Positions 1-11,300 of a stretch of DNA of 64,000 bases are shown piece by piece. The position numbers and the translations under genes were made by a program. This DNA comes from Isochrysis galbana. Lineage: Eukaryota > Haptophyta > Isochrysidales > Isochrysidaceae. The first letter of the stretch is position 1. Each line of letters opens with the position of its first letter. The stretch covers positions 7,265,505 through 7,329,504 of the forward strand of contig CM030932.1 of the NCBI GenBank assembly GCA_018136815.1, written 5' to 3'. Below the pieces are notes generated by a model, which ran no database searches, was not told the origin of the DNA, and saw nothing but the letters and a program-made list of their open reading frames with translations.

Positions 1-1606
1 TGTCTGTCTTGGCAGCGTCACCGCGCGCCGCAGCTGCTATGGGATACAGCGACTCCCGGAGACAGCATGAATCCTTGTCGTAGGTCTGCTGCCGATTATC
101 AGCAGGCAGGGGTACTCCTTCGTAGTAGGGCCCGCCAGTCGCTCAGGGCTGAATCTTCCGTTGCCAATGGCATGCACGGCGTACCATGAAGCTCGACCTT
201 TCCATGGTGGCTTTGTAGGCGTCACATTCATGGGATGTGCGGATGGGGGTGAGGGGCCGAAGCCCTCTTGACCTTGCGACGAAATCCATTCCCCTTGTGT
301 TCTTGAATCTATGCAGAGTATGCACGGTGCACACTTTAAGCCAGAGTCAGCCAATGCACAGCCGTAGTTCGTAGTTCCCGCTAAGTATGTATGGGCTTGT
401 GAATTGGTTTGTCGATGTCGGCCAATGGATTTGTATTTCAAAAATAGCTCGATCAGTTTTCAGTTTAAAAACGTTATAATATTTTTACCGCACATGCGGC
501 CATGGACCCACTACTTTAACGCAGGAAACTTGCTACCCCCCCCACTACCCTGGCCCTTTTCCCCCCGCCATCAGGCGGCTCCCCTCGCACACTACTAGGG
601 GTAAAGGGCTTAGATATGCTCCGGCGGCCCGCGCCCCCCCCTGGTGATCTTCCCCCCCCCCCCTTCCTCCTGTGTCCCGGGTAGGCGGCGGCCTCAGACG
701 AGGCCCTAGTGCCCTAGTGCACCTGGGCCGGACCCCTAAAAGCGAACCAAAAGGTATGAAGGGGGGAAGGGAAAGAGATGGAGCGAAGGAAAATGAGGGC
801 GGTGTCAGTGAAGAGTTATAGCGAACCTAGTCTATAGTAGGTGTTCAGCCCCGAATCTTCAAATGTTATTTTCTAGTAGCTTAGCGGACGCCTTCAAGAA
901 CGTGTTTTTAAACACGGCGAGGGGGGCGGGGCAGTAAGAGAGGAGGGAGGAGGCCGGAGGCAGGCGGTACGTACGTAGCCCCCAAACATGTTTGTCACGT
1001 CGGGGTAATAGCTTGTAATGAGTTTAACCTGATAATTGCCACTAACTGGGTATCAACACCCCTGAAACAACCCATTTACCCCCACAGAAAAACGAACCCT
1101 ATTAATGTACTGACCTCGAAGAACTATTGGAGTAATGGGTTTCCAAAACACTTGTCCGTTAATGGTCAGCCCTAGCCTTGGAGGGGAGGGGAGCGGCGCG
1201 CGCTCCATGAGCCTATCAGTTTAATGATAGATGTTTATGATGCCAATATAGGGCGGAGTACGTGCGGGTAAGCAAAAGTCGAGGACCTCTAGTTGCACCT
1301 CCTCACGCGCCAACATCGGCGATAAATATTGTACTCAGTACACCGCGACGTGCGTCACTTTCACTTTGCTAAAATACCTCACATCAGCATTTCTTTCATG
1401 ATATGCTAGGTGTAGGTACTAGGATCTGGCCCTCTATAGGACACACACGCCCGCACACACTGCCCATACGGATCATGCCATAGAAGGACAAGGAGCGAGA
1501 CTTGATCGGGATGCCGAGAGAGTTGGTCGATGAGGCAAGGAAGTGTACGCTACAACTACAGCTGCTGTCCACACGCTTGATTGTTGATTGCTTCGATCCG
1601 GATTCG
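1..1606. other. Intergenic, no gene recognised
   Basis: No frame here reads as a recognisable protein. A 134-codon minus frame at 37-441 has no family-like pattern. The stretch holds C-rich runs near 535-680 and a short motif at about 1,180-1,235 (GGAGGGGAGCGGCGCG followed by a CTATCA/TGATAG palindrome) that recurs near 58,025-58,080. It is the 3' flank of the giant gene ending at 1,607, so it should contain that gene's 3' UTR. Confidence 0.5.
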
Positions 1607-4600
1607 CTAGAGGAAGCCCAAGTCCTTTGCCCGAGTCCGAATCTGCAACATAAAGTTGTTGTCAAGTAAGAATGGCAGAGAGACAATGAGGAGAATCTCG
1701 ATCGGCTCGATAATCAAAAAATCGCTGGAGAGGGAGAGCACGATGCTGAGCAAGAACGACTGCATTTTTTTCTCGCCAAAGGTCATGGCGTATATCATGA
1801 GCATGAGCAGGCACACCACAAACATAGACAATGCCAAGAACCATGCGAACACAAACTTTGTCAACACGAGACGCTCGCCCGGTGACCTCCTTCGCTTTAT
1901 CTTGTTCGCCTTCCATTCTAGATAGGCTTCTGAGGTGGCCACCGCCTTTTGTGCGGACTTGGTGTGCTCGCGCTCGCGAACGACCCGGCGCCGCAGGCCT
2001 CGATTGCCGACCCTAAACATGAGCCGCAATACTACCGCAGCGACGACGCAAGGGAACACGGTAATCAGCGCCTGGATGATGAGTGTCACGAGCGTCGGCG
2101 ACACCTGAGAAGGCAGGTTGCTGAATAGCATGGCCAATAGGACACTCTCGAGGACGAGCACATTCCAAAATATCTGCACGCACTGAGTATCGAAAAGCGC
2201 ACCGTCGATGTCCGTTGGCCAGAGGAAAGAAACCACCGTGTGTTCGCCGCGTGCCGTGCTCACCAGCTTCTTGAACCAATTGCCAACGTAGTTCAATACG
2301 CGTTGCGTGAGTGTCTTTAGCTGGCAGGTGCGGATAAGATGAAAGATTTCACCAACGTCACGCACCGATTTCTTTGCCTTGGCTCGAGCACTGGCAGCGG
2401 CAGCGCTTGCCTTCTCGTTGGCGTACGCTGCTGCGGATATATGACCCGAAGAGCCTCGGCGATATAGGGATGCCACCATTACCACGTCCGCCATGGATGA
2501 CTTATCGCCTTGCACGTGGGCCTTTGCAGTTGCACGCTTCCAAGAGAATGTAAGCGTCTGAGTTGCACCTAAGCCCTCCTTCCCATCGGAGGTGATGTTG
2601 TCCGCCGCAAGAACGTTTGAGCGCACTGTTGGCGTTAGGGCAGGAATGTGGGGCTTGCACGATGCGCTATGGAGAGCCAAAGCGTTAGATGCATCTGGGG
2701 GCGGAGGATCGACCGAGTCGCGCCTCTCCTCTCGACCTTCGACGTTCGAAATGTCTGCTGACCCCGTCGGAGGTTCGACCCGGCTGCGCCCTGGCTTCAC
2801 GGTGAGGTTGCGCGCGGGGTCTCCAATCCGCCGCCGCCCAGTTGGTGAGCGGCTCGGCGGTTGGGGAAGAGATGCTGGTGTCAACACCAAGTGTTCGAGA
2901 CCGCTCTGCCCCTGTCCTCGTCGAGACAGCTTCGAAATCGGTCTAGAAGCCGGAGCCCAGACGGCATCGGGTCCGACGCGTGCGATCGGCACAGGGTTGT
3001 CGTTTTTAAGATCGGAAGAATCTACTTGGCGCGAAGGCCGAGACGCAGGCGCCCAGCCGTCGTCGCCGAGGCTAGCACTCGCGATAGGCACGCGGCTTTG
3101 CAACTTGCGATGCGCCACCTCGTGTTGCATAGATGGCATTGAGACGAGCTTTGGCGGCATTGCAGGCGCACGAATGTTGGTCAGCACATCCAAGGCCTTA
3201 GCATGGCTCGCTTCCCGTGCTACGAGATACTCCTTTTTCATAGTACTAGCATCCAAAGTCGTTGCGGCGGCGTAGGTGGGCATCTTCATTGACACGGTCT
3301 GTTTGAGCGCGCGCACTTCACCACCTTCCTGCGGGGGCCGATCATCATTCTCAGCGTCGTCCTCACCTCTGACCCATGCGAGGCTCAGCTTTGATTGAAC
3401 GACTCCCTCGTCGGATCGCAACTCGTCATCTTTCGTGAGTGTGCGGGATGCGAGCTTGCCGTTAGACTGTCTCTTCTCGCGCATCTTGGACAAGAGCTCC
3501 TTGTGCTTTTCTAGCCGAGCTTTGCGTGCAGCTCGCGCATTTGTCAGCATTCGCCGGTGGAGGCGAAAGCGTGCAAATACAAGTGTTATGAGCCACAACC
3601 CCACAATGGACCCAACATACTTCATGATCGTCGGGTTTTTCGCAGGATTGAACGATGTGAAGAATCGCAGGGCGTCCTGCGCAGAAAATGTGTTAAACGT
3701 GATCGAGGCAAGCTCGGCCAACAGGTCTTGTAGGCTAGCCGGGAAACGGAGAACGCTGAAGTCAGTCAAGTGATTGCAGAGGCAGTGCAAAAAACCGTCC
3801 GGTTCACCGCCCGGTGGCGGAGAGACTACGCAGCCGCGGGTGCTATATTCGAGCAACTCTTCGTCCCAGAATGTGCATTCAGCCTTGATGCCACAGTCGG
3901 CACCCAAAAAGCCATCGGCGCAAGAGCACACGCCGTGGACGCACTCTCCGTTGCGGGAGGCGGCATTGCAAAAGTTAAATTCGGAGCAATCTCCGGCACC
4001 ATATTCTTGGTGACATGAATACTTGTAGATGTCCGGGGAGTCGGGCGGGTGGGCTGGTGGTGCGCTAGGCGGCTGTGGAGGCATTCCTGGAGGAGGTGGG
4101 CCTCCTGGTGGCAATGGCGGCGATGGCGGCGGCGACGGCGGCGGCGGGGTAGGTGGGGGTGGCGACGGCGGCGGAGGTGAGGGTGGCGGCGGACGGGGAG
4201 CTAGGCCCGGTGCATAGGGCGGCAACGACGGCGGCGGCGGCGACGGTGGTGGTATCGGCGGCGGCCTCGGGGGGCGGGATGGTGGTGGCGATGGTTGAGG
4301 CGGCGGGGGATGCGAAGGAGGGTATCGGGGCGGAAGGTTTGGCAAAGGTGGGAGTGGGGGCGGTGGCGGGGGAGGCGGCGGAGAAGGTGGAGGTCTTGGC
4401 GGCGGCGGTAGCGGCGGCGGCGGTGGGGGGCTGGGGATAGGTGGCGGCGGGTGCGGGGGCGGAGGCGATGGAGAGGGCGATGGAGGAGGTGACGACGGGG
4501 GTACCGCAGGAGGCGGCAACGGAGGTGGGTGGAATGGAGGAGGGGGCCGCGGTGGCAAAGGCGGCGTGGGCGGTGGCCATGGCGAGGGCGGCGGGCTGGG

Positions 4601-7600
4601 GGGGGTTGGAGACGGTGGCGGCGAGGGGGGAGGTGAACGTGGGGGGAGAGATGGCGATGGCGGCGGCGGCTCAACGGGCGGTGTCGCGGGAGGCGTCGAT
4701 GGCGGAGGAGTCCATGGCGGAGGCGGCGATGTCGGTGGCGGCTGCGGCGGGGGCGCGGCAGGCGGCAAAGGAGGTGTGGAGGGGGGGGGGGGGGCTCGGG
4801 GTGGTGCCAATGGAGGTGGTGTGGACGGTGGCGGCGATGGCGGCGGCGGCATGGGGGCTGCACCCGGCGGATGTGGCGATGGAGAAGGAGGCGGCGGCGT
4901 CGGGGGTTCTGCAGGCGGCGACGGAGGCGTCGGCGGCGGAGATGGGAGTGGGGGAACATGTGGTGGCAACCATGGGGGAATTGATGGGGATGGCGGAGGA
5001 GACTCAGGAGGAGATTTCGGTGCTTGGCCCGGAGCGTAGGGTGCAGGGGATGGTGGCGGCGGAGATGGCGGCGGCGGCTGGGGAGATGGTGGCAACGGAG
5101 CCTTTCCAGGAGGGTATGGTTGTGGTGACGGCGGAGGGGGAGACGGCGGGGGCAGAGTAGGAGGTGATGTAGGTCGTGGGTGCCTCGGAGGCGGGGAAGG
5201 TGGCAGGAAGGGAGGCGGTGGTGAGGGGGAAGGTGGAAGGGGGGAAGGTGGCGGCGTGGAAGGGAAGGGCGATGGCGCTGCAGGCGGGCGTAGTGGCGGC
5301 GGCGAGGCTGGAGGTTTTGACGGCTGAGGAGGAGTCGGCGGTGGCGGCATCGCGGGAGGACTGGATGGCGGTGGTGGAGCAACTGCACAGGTCACGCGCA
5401 CACCGGCCCCGCCGGGGTTATTCTTGCTGCATTTGCCTGAAATGCCTCCAACGCAAGCCAAAGATGCGCAAGCGTCTGTGTTGTCCCCCACTGAGTAAAC
5501 TTGGCCATTGGGGCACGTGCAGTCTCCGCCCCACGTGCCGACACCGGCAACGCCATGATCCACTTTATTTACAGTGCCGGGAGGGTATTGCGGCGGGGGA
5601 GCAGGCGACGGCGAGATCGGTGGAGGCATCGGTGGCGGAGTGCTTGGCGGGGGCGGGAATGGCGCACGCCCAGGTGGGTAAGGTGGTGACGAAGGCGGGG
5701 AAGGCGCTACCGGCGGAGGCATTGGCGGCGGAGGAGACGGGTCGGGCATCGCCGGCGGTGGAAAGGCCGGGGGCTGTGCCGGCGGCGACGGAGGCTCCGC
5801 AGGGGGAGATCTCGGTGGCGTACGCGGGGGGCTGGGAGGCGGTTTTTGTGGTGGCGCACTCGGTGGCGTCCGAGGTGCGGGAGGGGTAGGTGGCGACGGC
5901 GGGATGGCCGGTGGAGGCAAAGGGGGAGGCAGCTCGGGAGGAAGTGGACTCGGAGGGATCCATGGCGGCAGGCTAGGCGGCGGAGAAGGAGGTCGTTGTG
6001 GCGGTGGCCAAGGAGGGCTCGGCGGACGGGGCGGGCTTGGAGGCGGCAGCGGAGGAGGCGTAGGAGGGGGAGAGGGCGGTGGCGGCAGCGGCGGTGGCGG
6101 AAGCGGTTTCAAGCCCGGAGGAAATTTGCACACATCATGCCAAAGATTGGCATCCAAAGCAACGATCGCCCCCGGGAGTGGCAGCAGGATTCGGATTGGC
6201 TCTGAAGTATTTGCAATTTTCTTCTCATTCCCGAATTCGTCCGTCAAAACGATGGATGTAACGCCATCACCGGTTTCCGAGCTAACATTGTGCACATTCG
6301 TCTCGAATGCGGTGACTACGCTACCGATTGCTCCGCATGCATCCGCTACCGTGCTAGCGTCAGCCATCTGACGTCGTTTTCGACGACGATTTCTGCCCGT
6401 GTCGGAAAGTCGCCGGCGCCTGCTAGCTGATCGCTCGTTCTCATTGCATAGTGTGCCGCTAGACAGGCTGAACGAGGCCGGTGGCGTGTTGCCAGGGGTT
6501 GGTGCTCGCACAGACTGTCCCTCCAAAAGCGTCGGGTCGAGGACAATTTGCAAGGAAGTGGCGATGCCATTGCCTCCGTAGGTCTCGGGAACCTCTCCCG
6601 GCACAAGCGTCTTGAGCACTGCGTTCGACAGCTTCGCGGCAGACCCCGCAAGCTTTTCGGCTCTTTCTTGCTGAATAAAAGATTGCGTCACGATGGTGTT
6701 GTTACTCGAGGCCTTAAGCTGCAACCGGCGGCGAGCGAAGCCGGCGGGCGTGTCTTGCGTTGTCTGGTTAACATCAATGGAGGTGTTTGATGCGTTGGAC
6801 TTCTTGACGGCAAGCGCCGTAGCTGAGAGGAAGGAGCCCAAACCTTGCAGCATCACGCCAGGCGCGCCAGCCTGAAACTCGCCGGCCTGATGGGCTTTGT
6901 CTACTAGGGTTTCCAGCATGTTAGCGCCCGCCTGCTGTGCGTCCTCGCTGAGTTCACAAGGATTGCCTCCAAGCGCGCCAATCGCACTGCTGGACGCAAG
7001 TAGAGCGCCCGCATCAACGCTTTGCTGATCCCGTGATTCAGCGAGCGTGACGATGATGCTCGTCCTCAATGTAGAGCTTTGCTTCGCTTCCTCTCCATCA
7101 TCAGGGCACGAAGCTTCACCGGCGTGGCCCTCGGAAAGCCGGCGCATCCGACGCCGAGAGCCGGCCTTGTTCAATTTGTTGCCAACCAAGCCTGCAAGTT
7201 GCATCATCGCATCGTTGTCGGCCTCAGCACGCAGCAACGCGAGCTGTTCGCTGAGCTGCTTCTCCCGGTCAGCATCAATATTACCGCCTTCCACCACGTC
7301 CAAATCGACCGAACCTACCGAAGTTGCGCCGAAGGCGTCCTGAACAATGCAGAACAAGGTCCAACTGCCCTCCTCAGGGTAGCCCCATAAGATACTATCC
7401 TGCATTGACCGTGATCCCATAGGGACCATCGTGGCATTTTGCTCGCCGCGGCGTGCATAGCCGAAGCTATAGAGAAGCGGCTTGTCCGCATCATCATCGT
7501 TCCAATTCTTGGACAGAATCTCAACTGTCGTCTCGAACTCGACAACAGGAACGTCTGAAGCCACAGCTACACAACTGCCGCCGAAGGGGGGCTCATTCAT

Positions 7601-10600
7601 GATCACGGAGATAGAAGCGGATCCGGTCCGCTGCGCTACCGTTGCCGTCAGTGTCAGAGTGTACCGGCCGCCGGGCTGCAACAAGCCAGGCAGCAAAACC
7701 AAGTTGCTCTTCCGTGTCCCTGTAGTACTAGATGTCGACAAATCGAGCGTGTCATCGTCAATGGTCCAAGAATACTCCACTTGACTGGCGTTTGCCGATG
7801 CGCCAGGAAAATCCAGATTGAATCCCCCAAACAAAGCTAGCTTCTTGGAGGGGTTCTGCTTGAGATTAGCCAACGGCATTATGAAGACCTCGGGCAAGAC
7901 GCCGGGGCTGACACTTATCTCAACGCTGGACTCGACGGCCTCACCATCAAGCTTGCTAACGACCACAGAGAACGAGTAGGCAAACTGCGCCGACAAGCTC
8001 CCCGAGTTTACCACCCACTCGCATTCATCCAAGGCAGGTGCGAGAAATGGACAGACCCCGAAGGATGTCTTGTTCGAGGCGAATGAGACCGCGCACGTCC
8101 AATTGTAGAGGAGCGTGGCGGTGGGGTCATCAGGATCGCTGAATGCATCGCCGCAAGCGTCGACGAGCAGTGGGCTGTCCTCTCCGACACTCCGATCCCC
8201 TCCTAAGATCGAGCCAGCAAGCGGTTCGTCAGCCAATGTGACGTCCACGGTCGTGTTGCCACACAAGTCCGTTCCCCGCATGCACCCCTGACAAACAAGT
8301 GTATACACAACCTTGGGGCTGAGATATGCCCCGAGGAACTCGAGATTTCGGCGCCTTCTCGACCCACCGGAAGCCTCGAGGAGGTCGATCGGCGGCATTC
8401 TCACACCACTTGAGCTGATGGCCTTGGCGTTGTCCCAAGCGTATTCGATTTGGGCATCTGCTCCCTCGAAGCAAGATGCTAGTTTCGCCGACGCCTGGAG
8501 TATGATCGAGCCGTCTGCCCGCACTCTTACCGTAGGCGGCGCTGCAATCCTGATCGTCGGGATCGGCGCCTCCGACCGTTTCACGGTCACTTCGAACGGA
8601 GGGCTCTCACTGCCAAGAAAGTTGCGCACGATGAGAGCGAATACGAAGGTTGTCCCGCCATTCAGTTCGTCCTTCAACGAAATTTTATCTATCCCAGAGC
8701 CTTGCGTAGGCGTCAACGTGGCATCGAGGATGGCTTGAATCTGGTAGTAGCGATCGCACCTCGTCGGATGCGCTACGAACTGGAATAGCAACGGCTTTGC
8801 GCCGCCTCCCGCACTACGAGACGCATCTAATATGAGCGTCGTACCAAAACATGAGCTGATTTCGCTCGGTGCCTGGAGTAGCGCGACCGGTTGTATACAC
8901 TCCTCGACTTCTGGCGTGGCAGCGACATCGCACGGATAATCCACGTCCACCACAAAAGTGTGAGCAAGATTGCACAGATTCTCGTTCGCCGCTATTAAGG
9001 TGCAGCTACACGGGCTGCTACCGCACTCCTGCGGGAAATTCCATGTCTTCGGCCACAAGACGCCTGCCTTCAATTTGATGGGGATCCCGGGAGCGGCGCT
9101 CGTATATTCCGTCAGAAATATAGTCACCGTAACGTCGTCCTTCCACTGGCACAAAGGCTGAGCGGGGGCGGACCCGCGAAGCTGGGCGATCGTATCATCT
9201 TCTAGAATGATGCTGCACGGTGCTTGGCCATTCATGCCGCCGCGATTTGTCGGCTGCTCGTCGAATTGCACGATGATGCGATCCGCACTTGTCACGAAGT
9301 ACACATCCACCAAGGCGGGGCTATGCAGGCCAAGGAATTCGAACCGAATCATGCCGGATTCGTCGTAGAAGGAGCGTGCATTCAGCGCGACCGAAACAGG
9401 CTGACCAAGGGAGTTGGCCTTACCCCAGGTCGTTGTACATACTGCGGTCTGATCATCCAAGTAAGAAGGAGGTTCGCTCTGCACCACATCCCCAAATTTG
9501 CATCGAAACAATGACCGCCGCAAGGAGGCATCGGCTGTCAGTGATCCAAAGCCAGCTCCGCGAAGGGTGACCTCCGTACCGCCAGTCGCCTCTCCTACCT
9601 TCGGGGAAATGGAGGAAAGGGTTGGTTGGGCGTAGAAAACGAGGGAGGCCTGATCTGAAGCGAAGGTTCCAGCGGCCCCGGCGTTTAGGCTCACACTAAC
9701 GTCGACTGTTTGCGCGCTCCACACTGCCGGAATGTCACATCGGATGCGAGTGGTAGCTAAGAGCTTCGCCGAGACTAAGAGGCCGCCCACGCGGCAGACA
9801 ACGCCAAAATCGGCAAAATTCAGTCCGTGCAACGTGATGGATGTCGCGATCTGTTCAGGCGCGCCGATCGGCTCGACCGAGAAGATTCGCACGAGGGAGA
9901 GATCATATTCAACGAAGCGAGGGTCTCCGTAGAGGGTCGGTTCCGGCGTGATACCATTGAGCTTGCATGACATTAGCCAGGTACCAGCTATGCCTAGACC
10001 AGGCGATGCGGTAATTATGTTGGTCGAGTTCACGGGCATGAGGGGCTTGGAGACGCGCACCGCGCCACCCGAGCCTTGCAGCTCGAAGTCGCACATCCCT
10101 CCCTCGAGAGCAGGGTCGGGGAAACCTTCTCCCCGAACCACGATCGGTATTTCGTTGGATGCGGGAGCTCCCTTCTGATCAATGCTGCTGATTAGAGCAT
10201 TGTATAAGGTAAAGCTCGTGCCCGATGGCGCAAAGCATTGCCCATCGAGAGAGAGCTCGATCGGGTGAGCGCCACGAGCATAGCGGAAGGTATCCGGCAG
10301 CGGTGGTTTATCACATTGCACAGAACGCCCACCATCGACCAGCCTGCCCCACGAGCCCACTCGGCCTGCAACTCGACAACGGATTGGCCCATATTGCAAG
10401 AAGCTGCCTCCAGTGAGAGTGAGGCTAGCTTGCAGATTGTAGGCCCCGCCTGCAGGAAATGCCGCTTCTGCTGTCAAGGTAGATACGTCGTAGACAACAA
10501 ATTTGTCAAGTACGGACAAATCCCAAGTCCGAGCGACAAATAATGAGAGCGAGTGAGGTGACACGTCCGTAAAGCTCGGCGTCTCGCATGCAATGGTACC

Positions 10601-11300
10601 ATCGCTCGTGACGTTTGCTGGAACGAGAGCCCTATCGCCGAATTTGCACTCGACACCCAACCCCATCTCAGTGAGTGCAGAAAACCCGGAGCCCATAATG
10701 GTGACAACACTGACACATCCGATCGACGTCCCAGTGGGCGATGCTCCGTCGAGGGCTATGACGACGGCTTGGCTGTGATGGATGAGGTCGTACGAGAGCG
10801 AGGTGTACAAGCCATTGTGCGATCGGAAGTTATACTTGTAGCAAAGCGTTGCCACACCAGGGCGAACGAAGGTGAAGCGGGCACTCCCTGAAGAGACGAT
10901 CTGGTTGGAAGCCGACGCCTGTGCGCCACAGGACGCTTCGTCCCCGGCTCCTGGCACCCATTTGACCCAGTCGCCGTCTTCAACGTTCTGTCCCGCAAAC
11001 GCGAGTGTGACCGGCACGCCAACTAGCGCAAGTGCCACGAGGGGCGCATCTATGGTGCTCGGCGGGAGCAGTGGAGGGGATGATGGCGGCACTGGCGGTG
11101 TTGGTGGCGGCTTCGGGAGTGGAGATGGCGGTGGCAGCGGCGGATGTGGTGGCGGTGACGGTGGTGGCGGGTCATATCCGCCCGGAGGTGCTGGGTTGAA
11201 TGGGGGCGGTGGCGAGGGGGGGGGGGGCGTTGAGGGCTTGGGGCTAGGTGGAGGTTGCGGGGGCTCACTTGGCAGAGGCGGCGGCTGAGGGGGGGGGGGG
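1607..11300 (-). CDS. Giant REJ/IPT/GPS polycystin-1-like membrane protein (C-terminal ~3,230 residues)
   Basis: This is an uninterrupted frame on the minus strand. In protein order (high to low coordinate): a proline-rich start (11,050-11,300), several IPT/TIG-type domains (about 9,500-10,990), a REJ/PKD-type region with paired cysteines (about 6,200-9,000), a very long SPPPP stalk (4,030-6,110) split by a cysteine module (5,395-5,570), an EGF-like module (3,880-4,010), a GPS motif ending CLCNHLTDFSVL (about 3,750-3,880), a first membrane segment (about 3,560-3,620), a roughly 400-residue cytoplasmic loop, and four more hydrophobic segments (1,630-2,230). The tail SSDFLIIEPIEILLIV resembles the membrane region of polycystin-1/PKDREJ. 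It stops before any TRP-like channel module and I see no PLAT domain in the loop. Autoproteolysis at the GPS and a role in surface adhesion or sensing are inferences. The frame almost certainly continues upstream into the ORF ending in the same C/G homopolymer, so no independent start is proposed. Confidence 0.85.

Noticed and set aside
1-441. Possible rRNA or conserved gene at the left edge
   Set aside because: Compared with remembered large-subunit rRNA landmarks and saw no match; the frames have no family pattern.
4029-5888. Several long plus-strand Gly/Ala-rich and Met/Ala/Glu-rich frames
   Set aside because: They are complements of the SPPPP-coding DNA of the giant minus-strand gene; their composition is fully explained by that strand.
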